7,312 nucleotides of DNA from an uncultured Ardenticatenia bacterium (lineage in GTDB: Bacteria > Chloroflexota > Anaerolineae > Promineifilales > Promineifilaceae): positions 1-7,312 of the forward strand of contig CALLZA010000249.1 of NCBI GenBank assembly GCA_937858165.1, written 5' to 3'. The position numbers and the translations under genes were made by a program. Under the pieces are notes generated by a model that was not told the DNA's origin, did no database searches, and worked only from the letters and a program-made list of their open reading frames with translations. Shown here piece by piece: positions 1-6,425 of this stretch (position 1 is the first letter of the stretch; each line of letters begins with the position of its first letter).

Positions 1-124
1 TTTAGTTGTTAGTCGTCTGTTCGTGTTTAGTTCTGCGTTGCTCATTTGTTCGCAGTGGAGTGTTGTGTGTCTTCGTTAGCTCGTGTGTTGATATAGCGTA
101 CCGTGGTTCTGTTTTTTTTTTTTT
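1..124. other. Non-biological tail: post-template noise and poly-T at the left end
   Basis: This stretch lies outside a complete P7 adapter, so it cannot be genomic. Read outward (on the minus strand) it starts with a run of 13 A (112-124 here as T) and continues as A/C-rich, structureless sequence. That is what Illumina base calling yields once a read has passed through the insert and the whole adapter and runs off the end of the molecule. The composition is quite unlike the GC-rich insert. Any open reading frame here is meaningless. Confidence 0.93.
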
Positions 125-190
125 CAAGCAGAAGACGGCATACGAGATCTAGTACGGTCTCGTGGGCTCGGAGATGTGTATAAGAGACAG
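125..190 (+). other. Illumina Nextera i7 adapter (P7, index, Tn5 mosaic end)
   Basis: The parts follow in the standard order. The 24-base P7 flow-cell sequence is at 125-148. The 8-base index CTAGTACG at 149-156 is the adapter-strand form of Nextera index N702. The Read 2 transposase adapter is at 157-190, ending in the 19-base engineered Tn5 mosaic end AGATGTGTATAAGAGACAG at 172-190. Genomic DNA begins at 191, the point where the transposase cut the template. This is library contamination left in the assembly, not a transposon. Confidence 0.99.
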
Positions 191-912
191 GCGTAGCACT
201 GTGCCAGAAGGAGCGGCGCGGCCTGTTGCTGGCCCTGCAACGGCTGCCCGACAACACCCTTCAGCAGCGCGTGTATCTGGACACAGGCCACCGGGCCACA
301 CCGGCCCACTGGCTGCGCCGCCGCTATCGCCATGACGCCTCACATGCCGCCGACCTCGCGCGCTGGCGGGCCAACTATTCGGCCAACGACCCAGCGACAC
401 CCCTTATCCACCGGGCGCTGCTGCGGCCGCTGCTGGGTTTGGCGCGGGCCGAGTTTCTGGCCCTGGCCGCGCTTGTCCCACCCGGCCAGCGGGAGACGTG
501 GCCCATCGCAGGGGATTGGTCACTCAAGCAGGTGCTCGGCCACCTGAGCGACTATGAGCGGCTAGGGGTTGTCGCCTTGCGCCAGGTGGCCGCCGGCCAC
601 GAGCCGACCTACGAGCAGACAATTGAGGATTACGAGGGCTTTAATGCCGAGCGTGGCCCGATCTGGGCGGCACTGCCCTGGGCCGAGGTGTGGGCGCACT
701 ACGTGGCCACGCGGCGAGCGCTGCTCGAAGTCGCCCTAACCCTCGGCGACGCGGCGCTGGCCCGGCCGTTCGTCGCCCCCGACCTGGAAACGACGACCGC
801 CTGCGGCTACCTGCTGGACATGGCCGGCCACGAGCAGGAACACGCCGACGCGCTGCGGGTCGCGCTGGGCCTGCCCGCCCTGCCGCGCCGCCTGGGACGC
901 GCCGGTGGCTGA
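191..912 (+). CDS. DinB-like protein with tandem domains, 5'-truncated
   Basis: The frame is open from the first genomic base (first whole codon 193) to TGA at 910-912, giving 239 residues. The true start is missing because the insert begins inside the gene. Residues about 70-230 form one complete DinB-like four-helix domain. It has the N-terminal signature around GDWSLKQVLGHL with His117, and a last helix with a His-x3-His pair (His213, His217). These are the usual three metal-ligand positions of the superfamily. Residues about 8-60 resemble the second half of another copy, with His47 and His51 in YRHDASHAADLARWR. The gene therefore appears to encode two DinB domains in tandem. DinB-fold proteins include thiol-dependent S-transferases and isomerases and many uncharacterised metal-binding proteins, so the reaction cannot be named. 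The stop overlaps the start of the next gene. A TTG at 226 is an unlikely start, because domain-like sequence continues upstream of it. Confidence 0.82.
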
Positions 913-1645
913 CCTCGGTCGCACGGTGGGCCTGTGGCGCTCGCTGGCCATCTACTACGCCCCCGGCCGGTTGCGGCGGCTGCGGCGCTTCTATGCGCCG
1001 CTCATCCGGCCCGGCGACCTGTGCTTCGACATCGGCGCCCACGTCGGCAACCGCGTCGCCGCCTGGACGCGCCTCGGCGCGCGCGTCGTGGCCGTGGAGC
1101 CGCAAGCCCACCTGATGGTCTGGCTGCGGCGGCGCTACGGCCGCATGCCTGGCGTAACGCTCATCGAGGCCGCCGTCGGCGCGGCCGAAGGCGCGGCCAC
1201 GCTGCACCTCGACCCGCGCAACCTGACCGTGGCCAGCCTGTCGCCCGACTGGATCGCCACCGTCGGCCGCGATGTCGCCTTCAGCCGCGTTCGGTGGCGG
1301 GCGGCCGAGCCGGTGCGCCTGACCACGCTCGACGCTCTCATCGCCGCCCACGGCCGTCCGGCGCTGTGCAAGATCGATGTGGAAGGGTTCGAGGCCGAGG
1401 TCTTGCGAGGCCTGTCGCAACCGCTGCCACTCGTCTCCTTTGAGTACCTCCCGGCGACCATCACCGTGGCCCACACTTGCCTGGAGCAGCTAGCGGCGCT
1501 GGGCGAGTACGAGTTCAACTGGTTTCCCGGCGAGAGCCACCGCTGGGCGTCGCCCGTCTGGCTCGACACGCCGGCGATGACTGCCCAGCTCGACACCCTG
1601 GCCGCCGGCCGCGCCTCCGGGGACATCTTCGCCCGGGAGAAATAA
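905..1645 (+). CDS. FkbM family SAM-dependent methyltransferase
   Basis: This complete 246-residue protein is of normal length for a single-domain FkbM methyltransferase. The SAM-binding glycine-rich loop is CFDIGAHVGNR (residues 40-50). The acidic end of strand 2 is VVAVEPQ (61-67), where Glu65 should contact the ribose. The family hallmark is KIDVEGFEAEVLRGL (156-170). The C-terminal SGDIFAR (238-244) is also typical. FkbM enzymes O-methylate hydroxyl groups on sugars, polyketides and similar metabolites; the substrate here is unknown. The start is taken as GTG 905, which overlaps the preceding gene by 8 bases (GTGGCTGA) and suggests translational coupling. The upstream Shine-Dalgarno match is weak (GGGACG), and GTG 926 is an alternative start. 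The stop is TAA. No signal peptide or membrane segment is visible, so it should act in the cytoplasm. Confidence 0.93.
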   Translation: MADLGRTVGLWRSLAIYYAPGRLRRLRRFYAPLIRPGDLCFDIGAHVGNRVAAWTRLGARVVAVEPQAHLMVWLRRRYGRMPGVTLIEAAVGAAEGAATLHLDPRNLTVASLSPDWIATVGRDVAFSRVRWRAAEPVRLTTLDALIAAHGRPALCKIDVEGFEAEVLRGLSQPLPLVSFEYLPATITVAHTCLEQLAALGEYEFNWFPGESHRWASPVWLDTPAMTAQLDTLAAGRASGDIFAREK

Positions 1646-1662
1646 GAAGCTCACGCAACGAT

Positions 1663-1732
1663 CGCCAAGGATGCCAAGAACGCTAAGAAGGGTTCTCTTA
1701 GCGTGCTTGGCGTCCTCCGCGTTCTTGGCGCG
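1663..1732. repeat. Inverted array of 9-base CGCCAAGAA-type units between convergent genes
   Basis: The left side has three consecutive 9-base units: CGCCAAGGA (1663), TGCCAAGAA (1672) and CGCTAAGAA (1681). After the 7-base spacer GGGTTCT, four units run in the opposite sense: CTTAGCGTG (1697), CTTGGCGTC (1706), CTCCGCGTT (1715) and CTTGGCGCG (1724). The central parts (1673-1691 and 1693-1711) can pair into a stem with 17 of 19 positions complementary and almost no loop. The element fills most of the 97-base gap between two converging genes, so it could act as a bidirectional terminator. It resembles the widespread short 'GCCAAGACGCCAAG' intergenic repeats of environmental bacteria. That resemblance is from memory and is not a database match. 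Confidence 0.8.
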
Positions 1733-1742
1733 AGGTGTCGTC

Positions 1743-2972
1743 TTACGCGGTAGCGCGGGAGAGGGGCGGCGGGCCGGCGTGGCGCGACCAGTAGAACAGA
1801 GCCAGCCCCACGGCCGACAGCAAGCCCGCCCCAGCAAAGACCAGCCACGGCAGCGCCGGTGTGCCCCGCGCCGCGGCGACATCGACCAGCGTCCCGCCCA
1901 TGATGTGCCCCAGGCCGCCGCCGACGGCCATCGCCAGTGAACTGACGCCGAAGTAGGCCCCGCGGGCGCGCTCGTCGGACATCTCGGCCGTCACCGTCTG
2001 GGCGTTGGGCATCGCCAGCACCGTGCCCAGCGAGAAGAAGACCAGGCCGACGTAGAATACGATCAAGTTGTGGCCCAGCCCGATCAGCCCCATCCCCAAC
2101 GCCATGACGACTACGCCGAGAATGATGGTCACCGTCGGCCGCAGATGGCGCTCCGTGACACGTAGCGCCGGCGCTTGCAGGATGATGGCCAGCGCGGCGC
2201 TGATGGTGAACATCACGCCGACGCTGCTGTCTTGGCCGGTCAGGGCGCGAATCTCCAGCGGCATGGCGATGGACAACTGCACCCACATAAACCAGAAGCC
2301 CATCATGAGTAAGGTGAAGACGACGAACGCCCGGTCGCCGGCGGCCAGCCGCAGCCCAGCGCGCACCGTCTGCGGCTCACTGCACACGCTGATGGGCGGC
2401 AGGAACAGCAGTGTGATGAAGAAGGCCAGCAGGAAGAACCCTGCTGCGGCCAGCCCGACCATCTGGAAGTCGAAGCGAATCAGATAAGCGCCGATGAGCG
2501 GGCCGATGGTGCGGGCCACGTTCTGCAGGATGCCCAGGCGACCATAGACGGCCGTCAGCTCCTCCTCCGGGGCCAGCGTCGCCAGCGTGGCCCGAATGGG
2601 CGCGTCGAACAGCGCCCCTCCCAGCGCCGCCAGCAACCCCGACAGCAGTAGCAGCCACGGCACGGTGGCAAAACCCATCACAGCAAAGCTGACGGCGCGG
2701 ATGAGCACGCCGAACAGGATGAGCCGCCGCGGGCCGAAGCGATCCGCCAGCGCCCCGCCAAAGATGGTCAGCCCCTGCTGGGCGAACTGGCGCACGGCCA
2801 GCACCAGGCCGATGAACGCCGCCGCCCAGCCCAGCCGATCCACGTAATGAACGGAAAGGAGCGGTATGATCAGGAAGAAGCCCGCGTTCATGAGAAACCA
2901 CACCGCGAGCACGGTGCGCAGCCCCCGCACGCGGGCGCGCGGAGACAGATCGTCGACAGCTACTTGGTGCAT
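1743..2972 (-). CDS. MFS transporter, drug:H+ antiporter (DHA1) type, MdtH-like
   Basis: This 409-residue protein has about twelve hydrophobic helices (roughly residues 19-40, 50-68, 83-100, 104-123, 150-165, 169-192, 214-236, 250-268, 280-300, 302-322, 338-358 and 374-394). That is the normal size and layout for the major facilitator superfamily. The cytoplasmic loop between helices 2 and 3 carries motif A, GGALADRFGPRR (72-83). The stretches QQGLTIFGGALADRFG and LLAALGGALFDAPIRATL recall the E. coli MdtH branch of DHA1 exporters. The likely role is proton-driven export of small hydrophobic compounds across the inner membrane, but the substrate cannot be deduced. The start is ATG at 2972, with AGGA (2977-2980) just upstream at short spacing. 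The stop is TAA. It follows the kinase gene on the same strand but is separated from it by a strong palindrome, so it may be transcribed separately. Confidence 0.93.
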   Translation of the reverse strand: MHQVAVDDLSPRARVRGLRTVLAVWFLMNAGFFLIIPLLSVHYVDRLGWAAAFIGLVLAVRQFAQQGLTIFGGALADRFGPRRLILFGVLIRAVSFAVMGFATVPWLLLLSGLLAALGGALFDAPIRATLATLAPEEELTAVYGRLGILQNVARTIGPLIGAYLIRFDFQMVGLAAAGFFLLAFFITLLFLPPISVCSEPQTVRAGLRLAAGDRAFVVFTLLMMGFWFMWVQLSIAMPLEIRALTGQDSSVGVMFTISAALAIILQAPALRVTERHLRPTVTIILGVVVMALGMGLIGLGHNLIVFYVGLVFFSLGTVLAMPNAQTVTAEMSDERARGAYFGVSSLAMAVGGGLGHIMGGTLVDVAAARGTPALPWLVFAGAGLLSAVGLALFYWSRHAGPPPLSRATA

Positions 2973-2993
2973 AGAATCCTAACTGTAGCAATA

Positions 2994-3040
2994 AAGAAGG
3001 GGCCAGGGGCCAGGGAAGAGCGCTCTTCCCTGGCCCCTGG
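2994..3040 (-). terminator. Perfect 38-base palindrome, probable terminator of the kinase gene
   Basis: Bases 3003-3040 form a perfect palindrome with two 19-base arms and no spacer (centre GAGC|GCTC). It begins 17 bases after the TAG of the minus-strand kinase gene. In the direction of that transcript, the hairpin is followed by CCCC and then the T-rich TTCTTTATT, so intrinsic termination is plausible. Real folding must open a few central pairs as a loop. The arms contain the 7-mer GGGGCCA or its complement TGGCCCC, which occurs four times in all: forward at 2999 and 3006, reverse at 3031 and 3045, the last lying outside the palindrome. This makes a dispersed-repeat origin equally possible. 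Confidence 0.62.
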
Positions 3041-3057
3041 AACCTGGCCCCTCTCTT

Positions 3058-6000
3058 CTAGGGGCAGAGCACGTTGTCGATATCCTGCCACGTGTTGGCC
3101 TGGCTCGACGCGGCCGTGGCCGGATAGCTGGCCAGATCGCCGGTGTAGAGCACCTGGGCCATCAGCCCGAAGGGATCGGCCAGCGCGCCCAACTCGGCCA
3201 CGGCGTCGATCTGCATCTCCACCACCCACTGGCCGTTACCCGGTTCGCCCACGGCCGCCGTCCAGTTGCTGCTGGTGTAGTTGGAGTTCCACTCCTGGCC
3301 GTCGGCGTTGCTGCCGATGCCGGCCCACAGCAGCCGCGTGCCGTCGCGCGCCACCTGGAAGAAACGGTCGGCCGTGTCGCCGTCACCGCCGTTGTTGGTC
3401 GTGTCGATGTAGAGCCGCACCGAGTCGGTCGGTTCGGTGGCCGCGTCGTTGATCAGGAACGCCATGTAGAGCCGCCCGGCGTCGCGCACGGCGAAGACCT
3501 GGGCCAGCCGCGCCGCGCCGGACACGGTCGGCTGGAAGGTGAACGTCGGCTGGGCCGGCCACTCGCCGGCCGACAGCGTACCATCGATGACCGGCGCCAC
3601 CGGGATGCACACCAGCCCCGGCAGCACCGGCGGCGTGACGGTCGGCGTGGCCGTGGCCGGGGCGACCGTCGCCGTGGGCGTGGCCGACGGCAGCGGTGTC
3701 CACGTTGCCGTGATCGACGGAATGGGCGTCCAGGTCGGCGTAACCGACGGGATAGGCGTCCAGGTAACGGTCGGCGGCAGGGTCGTCGGGCTGGGCGTGA
3801 CTGGTGTGGCCGTTGGCGCGTTTGGCACCAGCGGGTCACTGCTTTGCGCCACCTCCAACCCGTCGGCAATACCGTCCAGGTCTGTATCGGCCGCGCGCGG
3901 ATTCGTCTTGTAGGTGTTGATCTCGTCGTAATCGCCCAGCAGGTCGTTGTCGCTGTCGCGCACCTTGGGATCAGTGGAGTAGATAAGCACCTCGTCACCG
4001 TCCTTCAACCCGTCGGCGTCGCTGTCAGGGTTGTTGGGGTCGGTGCCCAGCGGCCCTTCCTGATTGTTGGTCAGGCCGTCCAGGTCGGTGTCGCCCTCCA
4101 CCTGCGCAGTCAGGGCGACGTTGGTCGCCGCGCCGCTCTGGGTGGCAACAGCCACGGTCAGGGCAACGGCGGCCGAGGTCTGCGTCGCGCCCAGTTGCTC
4201 CAGGGAGATCGTCGGCGTAGCCGTCGGCACGTCGCCGATGCCCAGCAAGCGCCCCCAATTGGAGAAGAGCGCCAACGCACCCAGAACGCAGCCGAAGATG
4301 ATCAGGAACAACAGGGCGTAGAGCCACGGCGTCGGGATGAGCGACCGGGCAATGGCCTCGCCCGGCAGCGTCTGCTTGAGCGATGGCCCGGCTGTCACCT
4401 CGACCTCGAATGGATAGGCGTCCTCTTCGCCGAAGAGGTTCGTCTCGCGCATCTCCAGCACCAACTCGATGTTGGCCGTCTGGTTGGGCTGCAAGGCAAC
4501 TCCCTCGCGCTCGCCGCGGAACCGGACGAAGTTCTGCAAATCGCGGCCGACGACGTTGAACGACGCCGCCGTGTTACCCGTGTTGTGGATGGTGACCAGG
4601 GTGCGGCCCGGCAGGCGCACTTCGGTCGGATTCATGTCGGCCTCGAAGGCCACAAAGCCACCCACCGCCAGGGAAGCCGTCGCGCCAACACGGGCATCGG
4701 GGTAGCGCTGCGACTTAACGTCGATGCGCAACCGCTGGCGACCGGAAGGCGTGCCGCGGCGGCGCGGCGGGGAAATGGCAAACGCGATCGACTTCGTCTG
4801 TCGCGCCGGGATGACGACGAACTCTTCCGGCACTTCGACCCAACTCGGGTCGATGCCCTGCACGCTCAGCGTCACGCGGTCGTCCTGGTCGCCGCGATTC
4901 TCCACATCGACCTTGACCTCCACGCGCTGGCCGGGTTCGGCGGTGATCTTGTCGCGCGCCAGATGAATCGCCAGCGGCGCGGGTGGCTGGGACGGCGACG
5001 GCGTGGCCTGTTCGGCCACGGGCGGCGGCGCGGCGGCGGCGCGGGTGGCCGCGGCCGACGGTCGTCCGGTCATCCCCGACGGCAGTCCGGGCGTGATCGG
5101 CGCGGAGATGGGCACGACCTTGTCGGCCTCATTAGCCGGCGGTGCATCCGGGCCTTGCAGGATCATCTCATAAGGGCCAACGCGCAGCACCGAGCCAACC
5201 GGCAGCGGCGTCGGTTCCTCCGGCCGCAGGCGGTGTTCGTTCAGCCACGTGCCGTTAACGCCACCCAGATCGACCACTTCCCAGCCCAGGGACGTCGCCT
5301 GTAGCCGCGTGTGGTGGCGCGAAACGCCGTCGGCCGGCAGGACGATGTCGTTGTCCAGATTGCGGCCGAGGGTGATCACGGCCCGGGTCAGCGCCACCAG
5401 ACTATCGGCGTGGCCGGGCGTCTGGATTTGCAGCTCAAAGCCGACCGGCGGCTCGGCCACCTGGTCGAGAATATCCAGCTCCTGGTGGAGCATGACCCGC
5501 GTCGGTAACCCCTCCAGGGCGACGAAGGCGCTGCGCAGGGCGTCGGCCATCTCTGCCCCGGTGTCGAAGCGCTGGTCGGGCGACTTGGCCATGGCTCGCG
5601 TCAGCAGGGAGTCAATGATGGGCGGCACTTCGGGCCGCAACAGGCTGGCCGGGGCCGCCTGCACGTTGTTCTGATGGGCGGCGATGGCCTCCGAGAGCGT
5701 CTGGAAGGTGAAGGGCAGCTTGTTGGCGACCAGTTCGTAGAGGACGATGCCCAACGAGTAGAGGTCGGAGCGGCCGTCCAGCTCCCGCCCCTCGCACTGC
5801 TCCGGCGACATGTAGGTCGGCGTGCCGACGGTCGCGCCGCTCTGGGTCAGGCTGGTGCCCTCTTGCAGCTTCACCAGGCCGAAGTCGGTCAGCAGGGCGC
5901 GGAAGGGTTGCGCTCCAGCCTCGTCGGGCCGGCTCAGACGCTTGAGGATGATGTTGCCCGGCTTCACATCGCGGTGGATGATCTTGCGTCGGTGGGCGTA

Positions 6001-6387
6001 GTCGAGCGCTTCGGCGATCTGGATGCCGATCTGCAGGCATTGGGCCAGTGGCAGGTACTTCTGCAAGCGCTGCAGGCGGCGCAAGTGGTCGCGCAAACTG
6101 CCACCGTCAACGTACTCCATGGCGATGAACAAGCCCAGTTCCGAGTCGCCAAAGTCGTAAACGCGAACGATTGACGGATGATCGAGTTGCGCCGACGTGC
6201 GCGCCTCTTGCACCAGCCGGGCGCGAAACTCCTCCTGGCGGGCGAAGTGGCTGTGCATCAGCTTAACCGCCACCTGCCGCTCCAGGTTGAGATCGGCGGC
6301 GCGGTAGACGGTGCCCATGCCGCCGTCGCCCAGCAACGCCTCAAGGCGATAGCGGTTGTTCAGGGTCTGATTGATCAGGTTGGTCAT
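3058..6387 (-). CDS. Transmembrane Ser/Thr kinase with FHA, Ig-like, TSP3 and CBM9-like domains
   Basis: This is a complete 1109-residue protein, ATG to TAG, with a good ribosome site. Residues 13-285 are a PknB-type (Hanks) kinase with all key residues: glycine loop GDGGMGTVY (20-28), Lys42, helix-C Glu61, HRD 138-140, Asn145, DFG 168-170, the activation loop with several Thr/Ser, SPE 194-196 and Asp208. Residues about 318-410 are an FHA phosphothreonine-binding domain (GR 341-342, SRHH 356-359, NG 378-379). A Pro/Ala-rich linker (411-470) leads to two probable Ig-like, NEW3-type beta domains (471-575, 576-680). One membrane helix follows (688-708). Next are calcium-binding thrombospondin type 3 repeats (766-855, the DxDxDGL pattern), a Thr/Pro-rich stalk (856-922) and a CBM9-like beta-sandwich (about 927-1109) starting near IDGTLSAGEW. 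Kinase and FHA should be cytoplasmic and the part after the helix extracytoplasmic, so this looks like a surface sensor. The ligand and targets are unknown. Confidence 0.95.
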   Translation of the reverse strand: MTNLINQTLNNRYRLEALLGDGGMGTVYRAADLNLERQVAVKLMHSHFARQEEFRARLVQEARTSAQLDHPSIVRVYDFGDSELGLFIAMEYVDGGSLRDHLRRLQRLQKYLPLAQCLQIGIQIAEALDYAHRRKIIHRDVKPGNIILKRLSRPDEAGAQPFRALLTDFGLVKLQEGTSLTQSGATVGTPTYMSPEQCEGRELDGRSDLYSLGIVLYELVANKLPFTFQTLSEAIAAHQNNVQAAPASLLRPEVPPIIDSLLTRAMAKSPDQRFDTGAEMADALRSAFVALEGLPTRVMLHQELDILDQVAEPPVGFELQIQTPGHADSLVALTRAVITLGRNLDNDIVLPADGVSRHHTRLQATSLGWEVVDLGGVNGTWLNEHRLRPEEPTPLPVGSVLRVGPYEMILQGPDAPPANEADKVVPISAPITPGLPSGMTGRPSAAATRAAAAPPPVAEQATPSPSQPPAPLAIHLARDKITAEPGQRVEVKVDVENRGDQDDRVTLSVQGIDPSWVEVPEEFVVIPARQTKSIAFAISPPRRRGTPSGRQRLRIDVKSQRYPDARVGATASLAVGGFVAFEADMNPTEVRLPGRTLVTIHNTGNTAASFNVVGRDLQNFVRFRGEREGVALQPNQTANIELVLEMRETNLFGEEDAYPFEVEVTAGPSLKQTLPGEAIARSLIPTPWLYALLFLIIFGCVLGALALFSNWGRLLGIGDVPTATPTISLEQLGATQTSAAVALTVAVATQSGAATNVALTAQVEGDTDLDGLTNNQEGPLGTDPNNPDSDADGLKDGDEVLIYSTDPKVRDSDNDLLGDYDEINTYKTNPRAADTDLDGIADGLEVAQSSDPLVPNAPTATPVTPSPTTLPPTVTWTPIPSVTPTWTPIPSITATWTPLPSATPTATVAPATATPTVTPPVLPGLVCIPVAPVIDGTLSAGEWPAQPTFTFQPTVSGAARLAQVFAVRDAGRLYMAFLINDAATEPTDSVRLYIDTTNNGGDGDTADRFFQVARDGTRLLWAGIGSNADGQEWNSNYTSSNWTAAVGEPGNGQWVVEMQIDAVAELGALADPFGLMAQVLYTGDLASYPATAASSQANTWQDIDNVLCP
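3676..3765 (-). repeat. Three 30-base tandem repeats encoding TWTPxPSxTx
   Basis: Inside the kinase gene, residues 875-904 are three successive decapeptides: TWTPIPSVTP, TWTPIPSITA and TWTPLPSATP. At DNA level they are degenerate 30-base units, for example GGCGTCCAGGT recurring 30 bases apart. They form the core of the Thr/Pro-rich stalk between the calcium-binding repeats and the CBM9-like domain. Such stalks act as extended spacers and their copy number often varies. Short-read assembly may have collapsed or altered the count. Confidence 0.85.
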
Positions 6388-6393
6388 CCAACG

Positions 6394-6398
6394 CTCCT
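6394..6398 (-). promoter_or_regulatory. Ribosome binding site of the kinase gene
   Basis: AGGAG on the minus strand, 6 bases before the ATG at 6385-6387, is a near-ideal Shine-Dalgarno match and fixes the kinase start. It sits in the 38-base gap after the threonine aldolase stop. The short gap and shared direction suggest the two genes may be co-transcribed. Confidence 0.75.
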
Positions 6399-6425
6399 AA
6401 CCACTCAACCGGCGCGCTCTGGTTC

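Noticed and set aside
112..124. T-run that could pass for a terminator tract or promoter element
   Set aside because: It is the homopolymer directly outside P7 produced by read run-off, matched by the poly-A at 7197-7206 outside P5.
172..190. 19-base Tn5/IS50-like mosaic end, with a second copy inverted at 7127-7145, resembling terminal inverted repeats of a 7-kb transposon
   Set aside because: Both copies sit inside complete Nextera adapters with index and P7/P5 sequences. They are engineered library ends. There is no transposase gene and no target-site duplication to assess.
42..400. Short open reading frames running through the left adapter on the minus strand
   Set aside because: They consist of translated adapter sequence, with peptides such as SLIHISEPTRPY and VSYTHLRAHE that are well-known contaminant translations, plus antisense of the DinB-like gene.
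641..1474. 277-codon minus-strand open frame opposite the DinB-like and FkbM genes
   Set aside because: Its translation is low-complexity and Arg/Ala/Gly-rich, without domains. The plus-strand frames carry clear family motifs.
1663..1732. Possible mini-CRISPR or toxin-antitoxin operator reading of the 9-base repeats
   Set aside because: The units are contiguous without unique spacers, change orientation midway, and have no cas or toxin genes nearby. A palindromic intergenic repeat explains them better.
3844..5304. 486-codon plus-strand open frame antisense to the kinase gene
   Set aside because: Long antisense frames are expected in GC-rich genes. The translation is Arg/Gly/Gln-rich without recognisable domains, while the opposite strand has unambiguous FHA, Ig-like and TSP3 signatures.
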